Assembly: GCA_013398295.1 (NCBI GenBank)
Contig: VZSF01009143.1
Coordinates: 186,001-250,000 of the forward strand
Direction of reading: 5' to 3'
DNA length: 64,000 nt
Source: Chionis minor
Taxonomy: Eukaryota > Chordata > Aves > Charadriiformes > Chionididae
The notes beneath the pieces are model-generated. The model searched no databases. It was not told the DNA's origin and saw only the letters and a list, made by a program, of their open reading frames with translations. Positions 25,501-37,800 of this stretch are shown piece by piece (position 1 is the first letter of the stretch; each line of letters starts with the position of its first letter). Both the position numbers and the translations under genes were made by a program.

Positions 25501-27249
25501 CCTCTTGGCCCCAGCTGCTCTTGCACGGACATGAGGGCACCAGAGCAAAACAAGAGCAAGTGGCAGAAGGATCAGGCCCTCTCGCTGTCACGTCCACGCA
25601 GCTCCTCTGGAGGCAGCACGTGCTGCTCAGCAGGTGAGAGGAGGATTTGCAGCCTCGCAGATCACCTGCTCTGAAACACCCACCTTGCCAGCCTCCCGTC
25701 CTATTTCAAAGGAGGGACTAAGCAAAAAATGGTGAGGGAAGGTTTGGTACACAGACGCCATGAGTAAAGGAAAGAGGGTCAGGAGAGCAGGGAATGAGGC
25801 AGGAAAGTAGGAGGACAAAAAGGAAAGGCAGAATAGACAGAGTGGCTGCCAGAAAAATACCTCTAGCTGCAATGTCCTCTAGCTGAAACAGGTGTGAGAG
25901 AGGCACAGGGGAAAACGGAATCAAAGCATTATGATGAGCAAGTTTATGCACAACTGGCCTTTTGAATTTCAAATGGTTCATGGGTCAGGAGCAAGGAGTG
26001 GGGTACGTAGGTTCAAAATAAAAGCATACGGAATCTGAAAGATAGAAACCTGAACAAATGCCAGAGTTTCAGGCAGTGTAATTTCTTTGAGACAGGACAC
26101 ATATGGAATAAGTTGTCATCAAAGCAATGAGCATTAGCAGATGTCTAGACATCTTTATGAAAAGAGAGGCACTGTCGGGTATAGCATGACACAGCAGGGA
26201 GGTGAGATTGCATTTAAAAGTGGACTGTCTTTTTTCCGGAAGAATAGCTCCCTGCATCTTTGCAGGAACAGACTGACATTATTTGGGAAATCTAACTGCT
26301 GTAACATTTATAAATGACTATTTCAAATTACTCAGACATTATTCAGTCAGAACTACCACTGCAGAACTTTGAGTTCTTCTAGCAGACTCTTTTGCTTGTA
26401 TTCATATCAAGAGAAGCCATCAGAGCATCTTGTTTCAACCCAAATATATTATGTCTTCAGCGTCACTCATTTGCGTCTGGATACTGCATATTTCTAGGCA
26501 GGCAACCACTGCCATTAGGTACTGACGTACTGACTATGCATCCTTGGAACTCTGTTCCAGTAACTGATCAGCATCACTGTTTAGACACATGCTTTATTTT
26601 TGATTTTGTTTTGATTTCAGATCAAATTTGCCTGGCTTCAGCTTCCAGTTAGATGAAGGAGCTGTTTTTACTTTTACCCAGTATGTTCGTCTCCTGAGGA
26701 CAACTTTATGCTGCAATCAAGTCACCAGCTGTAGCCGGTTGGCTGAGCGAGAGAAGCCACATCCAGCTCTTCAAAGTCACTGCATCTCCCATTGCAGGGA
26801 AATACCGAAAATGTGAACTCCGCTGTACCTGCAACTTGGGTACTCGTACCCAAGCTGGCTAGCTCAGTACTAGTAACAGTGTGGCTCCATGGCACTGAGG
26901 TTTTATTTACTTAAAGCAAGCTTGGGACAGTGGCACAAACTGACAGCTGACAAAGTGACTATAGCAGAAATGTGCCCTCATAGAGACTCTACATCATGAT
27001 ACAGCAGACCTTTGAAACTACTCTCATGCTGAAAGAGACCCGACAGAGGAAGTAAGCTTATCTACAAGTACCTCTATCTACAGGGACTTGTGAAAAAAGA
27101 AGTTTCTTCAGCTATAATTTTTTTCTATTTATTCTAATGCCTCTTTTTGCTGTAGATACAAGTTAGGCAAATGTTCAGTATTGCATAAGGAAGAAGCAAA
27201 CAAGCAAAATATCCTTAGTCGAAATTTAATTCTAAACAACCCATGTAAA
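22528..27249. other. Intergenic; candidate regulatory block, GC-richer patch
   Basis: No gene is supported. Two stretches differ from the surroundings: 24,330-25,000, repeat-free with many TAAT/ATTA and GATAA motifs, and 25,140-25,730, locally GC-richer with scattered CpG and splice-like flanks (see findings). The open frames in the second patch overlap on both strands, and none has a recognisable domain. Confidence 0.45.
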
Positions 27250-27560
27250 AATGTGGATTAAAGAAGTGGTTTGAGGATTTGTTAATGAGTATTAGTGGTA
27301 AATGGCATTGTATTGAATGGGAGAAAGCAAATAATAATGTGGAAAAGAATCAATGTTAAGCCCTGTAGTAGTTAACATCTTTGTTAATGACCTGGAAAGG
27401 GGATTAATGGCATGTTAATGAAATTCACAAATGAGCATCTGTTGAGCTGTTTCAGATATATATATAAAAATAATGGGATGGGGTAACATGGAAAAGTAAG
27501 CTAGAAAGACAAAAAGCAGTTAAGGAAATTATGCTTCATCACAGGAGAAAATAAGTGAGT
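27250..27560 (+). mobile_element. Possible ancient CR1 remnant (RT region)
   Basis: The stretch agccctgtagtagttaacatc, ttgttaatgacctggaaagg and aaattcacaaatgagc resembles the CR1 reverse transcriptase segment encoding ...LFNIFINDLDxG...KFADD. Acceptance rests on word order only; the sequence is badly decayed and no frame survives. A short TA-rich microsatellite follows at 27,575-27,597. Confidence 0.35.
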
Positions 27561-27574
27561 TTGTACATGTACAC

Positions 27575-27597
27575 ACATATATATTGTATATATACAT
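27575..27597. repeat. Short TA/CA microsatellite
   Basis: An interrupted cacatatatattgtatata run. It is a simple repeat with no further context. Confidence 0.7.
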
Positions 27598-30500
27598 AAA
27601 ATGAAAGAGGAATGTGAAGGAGTAATGTTGAAAATCAATAAGGGAAAGTAAATTACCTCAGATTTGAGAGAGAACAGCACAGAAAACCATAGAGTTTTAG
27701 GCTTCCTAACTGTCTCTTGGAGGGTGGTAAATGTCCTTCATGCCATAATACATCGGCAACCCAAAATCTCCAGAACATTCAACCATATGATATCTCTGCA
27801 AGGAAAATATTTTGAAGACTATTATTTGAAGATATTGTTATTTTTATCTTATAGATAGGAAATCAGATACGGGAAGATTAATAACTAGAACCAATAGAGG
27901 ACTTTCCTAGTAGTAACTATGTTTAAAGCGATATTCACTTGTCCCAAAGTGATTATAATGAATTAATGCAGGGCATCAGCTCTGCTTCCTCCTCTGTCTC
28001 TCTTCTAGGCTGCACTAACTTAATGGTGGGAATATTTCTGCTGGCAAGGAAACCAAGTTTTAATCACATCTGTGTAGACAGAACTTCCTAGCTGAGTGCT
28101 TTAACTAATATTAAAAATTAATCTTTACCACAACTGCAGGAGGGAATTCAAACTTACTGGCCAAAATGAGGACAGAGCAGAAAAAGAACAAAGAAAGATT
28201 GTGGGTTTGAACATAGGAAATACAATATGTAAAATGTATTTGGTTCCAGAAACAAACATTCTCCATTACCCTGAGTATTGAAATAAAATGTTATTCTAAA
28301 TAAACTTAACAGCCAGCTATATTTACAACTGCTTAATTTCTTTAATCAAGAATCCCTAAGAATGAAATCATCTCCCAAACTGTAAATGCAGCATCACTGA
28401 CCTAAAAATGTGTCATGATTAGTTTCAAAGTTCCTGAGTTCTTGATGACCTCTTTCTTCACCTACAGGAATTCTGCCTTTATCTGGCTATAAGGCTCATA
28501 GACTTCAAATTCTTTTCATATGTGATGCAAAACATTGTTTCAGCATAGACTCACTTTGCTGCTTCCAACTTGTTCAGAAAAGTCACCTACTTTTTTTTGT
28601 ATAAGCAGGTTTTGGGCCAGATCAAAATGTCAGCTGTCTGACACTGTGACATTGATGTAACATTGTCCTCCTTGAGCTGGCATAAAAGCATGAACTCTGT
28701 AGAGTGTGCTCTTTTTTATTTTCACAGAATTATACTCTGGTCACTCGGGGTCAAATCCAGATCAGATTCATATTTTTTTCCTGATCTAGTAATGTTCATC
28801 CATTACTGATTGTGGAAGCATGGCCTTATATACCCTTGAAGATTTTTCAGTATGCATACATTATGCCATCAGTGGCTCTCTCTGGATACAGATTCTTGGA
28901 GATTAACAATCCTTTCCTCCTTCTCTTTTCTTCCTTTGAGAAGGAAGTTCACACCTGTGATGGATTTTCCTGGAGAACAGAAATTATGTGAGCTTAAAGG
29001 ATCCTTTTTTCCTATTAATCTTGTTGCTTCACATTCTTAGCTATTTCCCTATTTCTTTCTACTAGTTATACGTACATTCTATAAAACCCATGATTTCTGC
29101 TGACAATCTTTAGAGGTATCCATAGATGAAATTAACTGTGGTCTGAGGTCCAAAATGTTATAACTTTTGGTACTGATGTGCTTACTTACTCCAGCACTTA
29201 TGTTTTGAAGAAAAGTACTCATTCCACTGTAGTTATTGACAGAAATCTGGGGGAAAAAATTACCTAAGAGCTTATTGATGTCTCCAGTACAAGACTGTTC
29301 CTATGCAAGAGGAAGGGTCCCTCCAATCTCAACTATTCTGTGGAGATTAGTATTAACCCTCTCATTATCATAGCTGATGTTACAAAGTTCAAAGTGATAA
29401 CACATTTGTCCATCTTTGATAATGGCAAACCATTATACAGATCAGAATCAGTGTCAAAGAGAGCTCAGAACTTTGTTACTGTGAAAAATGGATTCAGAAT
29501 ATAGTTGAGATGCTTACGTACCACTTTGTCGTAATTTTGGCTCTCCTGTATGAGACTAGGTCTTGGACTCTGAACTGTTCTCGTGTCACATAGTTTTACA
29601 AGCTCCACCGGTACTCTTTCACCTATGACTGAACAGAATAGTGTTTATTTAAGGAGCTGGAGGAGGTCTTGGGCTCCCATTAAACATTTGCCAGACTATT
29701 GGCTTGGAACTCTTCAAGGCAAGCAATTGTATCCGCTATTCAAGGTTACTCAGGGTTATTCAATCCTCCTAACATTAGGCATATAATTTACTTGTGTCTC
29801 AAAGTTAAATTCCTGCTCTGAATAATCCCCTTGAGGAGCTTGTCTTTTTGCAATAATTATATAGGAAGCTTAAGATGACTGGCCTCATATCTTAGTCATA
29901 CTTAAATGCCTAAAGTTGAATGCTGTTAAGGTCCCTTTCTTGTGTTTCTCTAAGCAAGTGGTCTAACTACTTGGCTGTTATTATGAAAGGACATTTCTTT
30001 AAAAGACTTGTTGTACATACCTACAAAAAGAAGCAGCATTCAGGACTGTGGATTCTAGGTAGGATGAGGCAGTATTTCCTGAACTGAATGTCAGTCCTAG
30101 AGAGGAACGTGTTTTCAGATATGCATTATTTTTCATGTTTCCTCTTGAATGACAGTCTATCCCACACACACGCCTCCAACAGGGAATTGATCGTGGTAAA
30201 CTGCATGCCCAGAGAACAGGGGACCAAGGCCCAAGAGCGGTATCCATTAAGTATCTGACCCTTGTAACCGCAACCTTTTAGACAGGTCATTTGTGTTATT
30301 CACACCACTGTGTTCTGGCTGGTGCCAGAAATAGAACAATACCTCTGCATCTGATTGGGGATTGGATTCCCAACTTAATTTCTGAAACCAGATGAACAGT
30401 GAGCCATTAGATTCACACAGATGTAGTGAGCTTGTGATAGCTCTAAAATAGGCGAGCAACATGCTCACTGAGTGTGGTCCTGGCCCTTCTGCAGAGCAAC

Positions 30501-30734
30501 TAACCGAGCAAATAGCCACCTTAACACAGTTCAGGTGTGCTAATTCACGTGACACAGGCAAACTGAAAACATAGAAACGTAGTTAATTAGCCTGAATACA
30601 ATACTTATCCTGAGCCAGGACCCAAACATGGAACTCTGCATGCTACTGGGGAGAGGCAAATGTAGCCCCACAGCTGCCCGGTGGTTACTGCCCTGACTAG
30701 CAATGCACAGTGCAGGTGTGCCTTAAGGAACTTC
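27598..30734. other. Intergenic, no gene recognised
   Basis: AT-rich sequence with no supported exon. Around 27,826-27,960, gttatttttatcttatagat followed by aggaaatcagatacggg weakly recalls the MIR core on the + strand but is too diverged to call with confidence. Nothing else stands out. Confidence 0.5.
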
Positions 30735-30860
30735 TTTGCACTTAATCCTAAAGGATTTGCCTAAAATTACAGAGGATATCTCCATTTTTTCCAAAGAAGT
30801 AAGCCCAAATCTTTTGAGGCCCGGGCTAGCATTTGAATCACTGTGCCATCCTTTCCTAAC
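30735..30860 (+). repeat. MIR-like SINE remnant
   Basis: In order: ggatttgcctaaaattacag (compare MIR GACTTGCCCAAGGTCACAC), a diverged middle, ctagcatttgaatcactg and tgccatcctttcc. The order and spacing fit the MIR core and 3' part. It is strongly diverged and could be a chance resemblance. Confidence 0.35.
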
Positions 30861-30954
30861 AAACACCATCGCACCTGGATCAACAAGTTAATAATACCTT
30901 GATACATAACTGTTTAGAACACACACCTAAACCAGCACAATTGGTTCCGGCTCT

Positions 30955-31436
30955 CCACTGGTGAGGGATATCAACAAATTGGAAGGAAACTGAAAAAAAG
31001 TTACACAAGTGATAAAAAATCTAAAGGGAAGGGTACATGGGGAAGGATTGAAAGAACTAAATAATATGTTTAACCTGTTTAAATTGTAAGCTGAAACATG
31101 GAAAGAGTTTACTAATATTTAAAGAATGTAAAGACCATCACAAAATACAGATTATTTAACATAAAGAAGACTTTATAGCAATGAAAAATGGGCCTGAAGT
31201 AAAGTGAAAACTGGAAACAAAATTCTGGAAGGCTACAGTCTTAGACTGAGTGCATATCAGAACTCCTCTGCTTTAAAATGGGCATTCCAAGCCCCTGTTA
31301 CCTGTCAGAGTGGGCAATTGTCTCTTGCAGGAGAAGTTGGGGAAGTTCTGCCTCTCTCTTACATTTAAATTTTTACCAGACAAATTGTTGGAGTATTTAA
31401 CATACCGTACTGGTGAGGACTTAGACTAGATATGAC
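30955..31436 (+). mobile_element. Ancient CR1-like LINE 3' portion
   Basis: Words in the order expected of an old CR1 3' region: ggaaggattgaaagaactaa, ggcctgaagtaaagtg, tttaaatttttaccagac and ttgttggagtatttaacat, ending with ggacttagactagatatga. Together these correspond to the ERLKELNMFNLF-type motif, the RFRLD-type region and the terminal part of older CR1 elements. It is far more diverged than the other copies. It ends where an oppositely oriented CR1 tail begins. Confidence 0.5.
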
Positions 31437-31490
31437 TGAATCATAGAATGGTAGAAGTTGGAAGGGACCTCCAGAGTTCATCTAGTCGTG
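31437..31490 (-). mobile_element. Short CR1 3' end, minus strand
   Basis: About 54 bases of CR1 3' end in reverse orientation: tgaatcatagaatggtagaa, then gttggaagggacctccagag and ttcatctag. Only the tail and the segment just before it are present, an extreme 5' truncation. It abuts the 3' end of the older + strand remnant, tail to tail. Confidence 0.85.
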
Positions 31491-32071
31491 TGCTCTTTGA
31501 ATGTTTATTATCTGTAGCTTAGCAAGAGTTTTCCAGATACCTGTGGTTACTGGCTGGATAATTTGTGACTCTGGAACGGAACATAAAAAATATCAGTTCC
31601 TGGGATGTGGCTAGTGATGCATCAATGAACGTTCCCTGTCCCATTAAAAGCTTGTTCATTGTGTTGGAAGAGTTTAATCCCTGTAGGTACCTAATAATCC
31701 TGTAAATGAAACTGAGCAAGAGAAATCCACATCACCTACCAGGAGTTGCAAACTAGATTCAGCTCTTTCCTATTTCCATATTTTTGATGCTGGCTTCACC
31801 AGGCAATGAAGTTGTTCTTTCTTCTCTATCTGCCTGCTAGAAAGAATATTCACTCACCTTCCATTTCAAGGTCTTGGTCTTTTGCATTTCTTCCTCTGTC
31901 TCAATTCTCCTTTCAATAGGGTTTATTTACAGGAGGATGTTCTTCCCTAGTAGAGCCAGAAAATCTATGGAACCTTTCCCACATTGACAGCATCCCAGGA
32001 AATGAAATTTGAGAAGAAAAAGCAGACAATTAAAAATTGCTGAGTGTAAATTCCTGAAATGTGTGGACTCC
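31491..32071. other. Spacer between CR1 copies
   Basis: About 580 bases of AT-rich sequence with no repeat or exon that I can identify. Confidence 0.5.
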
Positions 32072-33812
32072 GAATCACAGAAACATAGAATATCCTGTTT
32101 TGGAAGGGAGCCAAGAAGACCATTGAGTCCAGCTCCTGATTCCACACAGGGAAACCTAAAAGCTAGCCTATATATCTAGGAGCATTGTACAAACATATCT
32201 TGAACACTGATAGACTTTGGGCCATGTACCCTCCCCTAGAGAGATTGACCACACTCTCAGTGAAGAAGTTTTTCCTTATACCCAATCTGAATTTCCCATG
32301 ATGTAGCTTTTTAAGTCATTCCCTTGCATCCTATCAACGGACACCAGAGATAAAAGATGGCATCTCCCTATCTCCTCCTCCTCGTTATGAAGTTGTAGAC
32401 AGCAATGAGGTCACCCTTAAGTCTCCTCTTTTTTAAGCTGAACAAACAAAGTGTCCTGAGCCACTCCTCTTAAGTCTTGCCCTCTAGTCCTTTCACCATC
32501 TTTGTTGCCCTCCTTTGGACACATTCTGATATTTCTATATCCTTCTTATATTGTGGAGGCCAAAACTGCACACCGTACTTGAGCTGAGGCTGTAACAATG
32601 CTGAGTATTGTGGGACAATCACTTCTTTCCACTGGTTAGCTATACTGTAATTAATGTACTGCAGGATATGGTTGGCCCTTTTGGCTGCCAGGTCACAGAG
32701 TTTACCACCAACCAAAACCCACATATCCCTTTCTGCAGGGCTGCACTCCAGCCTTTTGTGCACCATTCTATACATGCATCCAGGATTACTCTGTTCCAGG
32801 TGCATATCTGGCACGTGTGTTTGTTAAATATCATATGGTTGGTGATTGGCCAGTGCTCTAATCTGTCAAGATCTCTCTGTAAAGCCTCTCTACCCTCAAG
32901 GGAATCANTTTGTGCACCATTCTATACATGCATCCAGGATTACTCTGTTCCAGGTGCATATCTGGCACGTGTGTTTGTTAAATATCATATGGTTGGTGAT
33001 TGGCCAGTGCTCTAATCTGTCAAGATCTCTCTGTAAAGCCTCTCTACCCTCAAGGGAATCAACAGCTCCTCCTAATTTAATATCGTCAGCAAACTTACTT
33101 AGCGTGCACTCAACTCCTGTGTCCAGGTCATTGATAAAAACATTGAAGAGAATTAAAGGGCCCTAAAACTGAGCCTTGTGGAATCCTACTAGTGGCTGGC
33201 AACCAGTAAATGTTGCTTCATTTACTGCAAGCTCTTCGAGCCCGATCCTTCAGCCAATTGTTCACCTTCTGTAATGTGTACGTGTCTAGCTGTATGCTGG
33301 ACATTTTGTCCAGGAGGATACAGTGAGAGACAAGATCAAAAGCTTTCCTAAAATCTAAGATATCCCACATCCACCGCCTTCCCTCCATCCACTAGGTGGG
33401 TAACCTTGTCATGGAAGGATACTCAGTGAGTAAGGTATGACTACTTTCCTTTCATGAACTCACATTAGTTTTTACTGATGACTGCATTGTCTTTCAAGTG
33501 TTTTTCAGTAACTCCCAGAATAATCTTCTCTATAATTTTACCAGGCACCAAAGTAAGACTGGCAGGCCTATAATTACTACGGTATTCTTTCTTGCTCTTC
33601 TTGAAATCTGGAATAATATTTGCTAGCTTCCAGTTGACTGGGACCTCTCCAGATTCCCAATACTGTTGCTAAATAAACGCCAGAAGACTCGCAATAACTG
33701 GCCACTTCTCTCAGTACCCTGGGATAAGTCCCATCAGGCCCCATAGACTAGTCTTAAATGCTTTATACTAAGGCTAGCCACCTAAACAGCTTTTCAGATT
33801 TTCCTTACTTTT
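32072..33812 (-). mobile_element. CR1 LINE, older subfamily, minus strand, long copy
   Basis: This is the longest CR1 copy in the window, about 1.6 kb once the duplicated stretch is discounted. Its 3' end is at the left (gaatcacagaaacatagaat, gttttggaagggagccaaga, ccattgagtccag), and reverse transcriptase sequence extends rightwards to about 33,812. Minus-strand translation between 32,470 and 32,814 includes [36 protein letters not shown] and AERDMWVLVGGKL, the CR1 C-terminal region. The frame is broken repeatedly. Its sequence differs consistently from the other copies, pointing to an older subfamily. It contains an N at 32,908 flanked by a perfect 153-base duplication. Confidence 0.9.
32755..33061. 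repeat. Perfect 153-bp tandem copies around a single N
   Basis: Bases 32,755-32,907 and 32,909-33,061 read identically (both begin tttgtgcaccattctataca and end ctaccctcaagggaatca), separated only by N at 32,908. Both lie within the CR1 element, which continues without interruption on each side. A perfect copy with a filler base at the junction is typical of an uncollapsed contig overlap rather than a biological duplication. Confidence 0.95.
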
Positions 33813-34609
33813 ACTAGCCATTAAAGCATTTCTTAAATAAATTTGTTGCTCCTAAAAATAATTTTTGTTTAGTTTTAGGATATATGTTATGGACTTTCAG
33901 AAATATGAAAAAAATCTGAGGTTCAGCCTTCAGTAGACTGGGATATTTGAAGCATATATAACACAGCTTTGTTTTGATTTCAAGGTTATACATTGGAGTC
34001 AAATGTGCCAACCTAGGCATATTAAAAGATCAGATTGATTATACAGGCAAGTTTCTTAGTGTGCTTTTATTGTTGTTGAAATCTTGGTAATGACAGTGAC
34101 AAAATTAAAGGTCTTCCTCATCACCACATAAAAGACGCAAATCACCTGGGAAAATAAGCTGTAGCTTATTACTCATCATTAGTAATTATTGAAATGCTGC
34201 CTTAGTTCCATTCAGGGTGTATAGTGAGAAAGTAAGAATGTTTGTGACAAGTTTAACTGTAGAGTGAAGCAAAAGTATCATGATGTAACCAGTCACATCT
34301 TATATGTACGTGATAAATTGCCTTTTGTGGGTATGGACTCCACTAATTGTTTTCAGGAATTCCAGATAAGTGACTTGATAATTATGGTCGTTGTTATTTG
34401 TTTTGCAATTGTTTTCAGAGGCCTTGCCCACATCAAGTTGCTGTGGTCCTGGTTTCTGTATTAATCAACATTATGCATGTTTCTTTTTTGTTACACTCTT
34501 CTTAGTATAGATTTAATTTGACTCTCATTCTACCATCTTCAGGGAGCTCCTTAAACAAATATACAGTTTGTTAACAATACATTCTAAATAATTAATTTTA
34601 TTTAGTGAT

Positions 34610-34695
34610 CACCAGCATGCCCAAGGCTACAGAGACAACACTAAGATAATGAAGCAGATCTCTGGCCACTGCCTTTACCACTCTGCTTTGGGAAC
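34610..34695 (+). repeat. MIR-like SINE remnant
   Basis: The order agcatgcccaaggctacaga, gaagcagatctctggccact and gcctttaccactctgct follows MIR's second half (TTGCCCAAGGTCACACAG ... GGTCT ... CTTAACCACTATGCT). It is weak but ordered. It could be chance. Confidence 0.35.
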
Positions 34696-34788
34696 CCTTC
34701 TAAGCTAGAAGACAGTTATATGTCTTGGCAGGGCTTACACTTTGCAACAATTTTTTGTGGAAAGCAAAGATCTATGTAGAATAATGAA

Positions 34789-34822
34789 TCTCTCTCTCTC
34801 CCTCCCCCCCCCCCCCCCCCCC
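34789..34822 (+). repeat. (TC)n followed by a 19-base poly-C tract
   Basis: A short (TC)6 run leads into cct and then 19 consecutive C (34,804-34,822). Such tracts vary in length between individuals and are error-prone in sequencing, so the exact count may be unreliable. The complementary G19 run could form a quadruplex. Confidence 0.95.
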
Positions 34823-37800
34823 GTTACCACCTACAAACACATCATAGTGTGTCTAAAAGGAAAGTAAAAAACCTGCAATAGCTGATAGCAGATTCTAGTA
34901 CAGGCTGAAGCGACCAGTGGAAAGGACCTTTGATAGACAATACCTAGCCCTATACGTCTTTAAGATTCATGGGTGGGTTGAAGTTTGGTCTATCTGCAAA
35001 ACTTCTCTAGAATCTTCTGCCAGGAAGGTGTGCTCATCTTTTTAATCTACAGTTTAATCTTTGTGGAAGATGCCTGATCAGTTACTTTCAGAAAGTGAGG
35101 GCCTATGTTTCCATATAAGACTAGTAATTTAATTTCCATATTTTTAAACCAAGCACTTAATTTTGGAAGATTATCTTGTTTATATCAAATATTTTTTGGG
35201 GGACTTTTGGTCTTGTAATTAACATAAAATAACTTTATAAATGGAATGCATAAATGGGATTTTATTGTCAGGTTCAGGTCAACTAAATTACTTTGCAGTA
35301 ACATTTCAGTTTTGTGTTTTGCCAGAAGATGCAAAAAAAAATTCCATATTGGTTCCACATGAATTGTTTTTTCATCCAGTTTCCAATTTTAGCCTAACAG
35401 AAAACTATATTATTGTCTCATTATTATGGCTGTCTTGCTTCCAGTGTTTAACAATGTTATAAGTATCTGAAGAGAAATTCTACTTTAACATAAATAAAAC
35501 CCGCCACTGTGCATTAATAAATATAATCAGACAATAAAATCAATTACTTTCCCATTATTTGCAGTGTTGTAGATTAAAGTTCTAAAAGAACTGCATGACA
35601 CACAAAGGTATTTAAGTGCGGTGTCTCAAAACTCAACAGTGCCTAACAACTGAGGATCCATAAGACTCTGGAGAGACCTTGAATACATTCATAAATCTAA
35701 GATGCTTAAGGGCTCTAGATACCCCGAAAATAAGACAAAGCCTTTGGGAATTGCTTGGTAGTGCTTGGTTTGCTTAGTAAGTCTCAAGGACCTTTTAAGG
35801 TGGTGCCAGAGGAGACTAAGCCCAGATTCCTGACTGAAGTTTTTCCCAAATCTTTTTTTCTGGTTTTATCTCAGGGCACAAGCAGAAAGAAAAAAAGAAG
35901 TAGGTGGAGCTGAATTATCTGCTTCATTAAGATGACTGTACATCACAGACATTTATTATTGTTTATACATTTCATATCTATAAATAAAACTTCTAAGGAT
36001 TAACAAAGGACTGCATTGGTGTTGCTGTATCAAACTAAGTGGGTCTACTACACTAAATTAGACCTGAATTTAGCTCAAATTTTATCAAGTTTTTGCCTGC
36101 TTCACGTCTGAATAATTTCCTGATTGGCATCAATTTTCTGTTTTTCCTTGGTTCTGGTGTGAATGCCAGTCTGTAACATCTTTCCTCTGGTGTTACAGGT
36201 CCATAATATTTGAACAGCTCAGCTTGAGCTCATACTGTCATGTCCGCTTATGCTTATTTGCCTATAGTGACCCATTGGAACTTATTGTCATAATAACTAG
36301 GCATTTCAAATGTGCCTTAATGTTTAGATGCTGACTTGCTAACTATCCAGTTGCTTGTATGTACTGATGTTATTCTCACCACCTTAAAACTATCATGAAC
36401 ATTCAGAGCAGAAGGCACATTTTTTAGAAGATGAAGCTATGTCCTAAGAAGATTCAGCTTATGCAAATATCCATTGGAAGCAAATGTCTGTCTCTTTCCT
36501 TCCTCCCACCAAAAAAAGCAAAGATTCAAGCAAAATAAACCCCTTTAAATGCTAACTGACTTAAATCAATTTGACAAAGTGGTGGGAATCTTGAAGACAA
36601 CTATGTGATTCCAAATATGTAGCAAACAGCTGAGTAAAAGAAAGCCACAGTCTGTAGATTTCTTCCCACAGAGGAAAAGGGTGAGCTCTCCTTTTGTTAT
36701 ATATGCCTGAATATGAGAGTGGGAGAGAGATTCAGATTTTGTCCACCCATGGGAAAAGATCTCCAATCGGACCACTGCCAACCGTGAGACACAAACCAAT
36801 ATTTGATGTACTCAAAATGACTTCTTCCTTTTACAGCTTTAGCTTCTCCAGTTGGACAAATCTCATTTCTTTTTCTTCTTTTTTGAAGGTCTTACAGTCC
36901 TTACAGTATTAGAACTTCTAATCTGAGATAAATTAAAGTCCATGTTATTTAATTCAGCTACAGCATCACAGTAATGTCTCTACTGCTTTTGGACCTACCT
37001 CCTCATGGCAGTACTCTGTGCCAAAGAACCATGCCAGGTCATCTGGAACTACTTCAAATATCTCTACATAATGCTACATTGTGTGTTCATTCAGGAGTTT
37101 ATCTATATCAGTTCCCTCATATCAGTATATTCTCCTTAGAAGCCTTCCATTGTGATAGTTACATGTTGAGGCAAGGCAATCCTTCAGAGTGAACCTTCAC
37201 TGAGTTGGGATGGAAAGGGTGACTTAAGAGGAAAAAACACTCAGTTTTCCCACCAATCATCTCATCCTGAAATGGTTGCCTGGAAGCAGAGACAAACTTT
37301 TATTTTTCTCTCTGGCCTACTAGTAGGTATTTTGGAATTCACTTAAGAGTTTGAGATAAGTTCCTATCATGCTGGAAGTTTGAATTAGCAAATTAAACAT
37401 AGTTCATTAATGATATTTGCAGCTCATGTTGTGCTAATTAAAACCAACTTATTTTTCCATTATTATTTGCATACTGTTGTTCTGCAGTTATGCACTTGGA
37501 AGGATAATACTGCCTTGAGATGCCAGTTTTTTGGCATCACTCTGTGCTAATGAATGGAATGAGACAGTATATTCTTAAGCTGTACTAGAGCTTCTTGTTC
37601 TTCTGTTTCGAATATTTCACAATTAATCAACTATGAAATAACAACTGCTTCACAGCCTCTGTTAAAGAACTGCTTGTTTCTATAGTGACAAACAAAATCT
37701 ACTTTGTAAGCTCATTCTCATATTAAAAAATAAAGCCCCGCTAGTCTTTCCAGATAGCAAATTAGTTGGGACTGTGAGAAAATGCAGTGAGGAACACTTA

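Noticed and set aside
32608..33166. Plus-strand open frames crossing the N within the CR1 copy
   Set aside because: They are antisense to CR1 and extended by the duplicated 153-base stretch and the unknown base, so they are not real genes.
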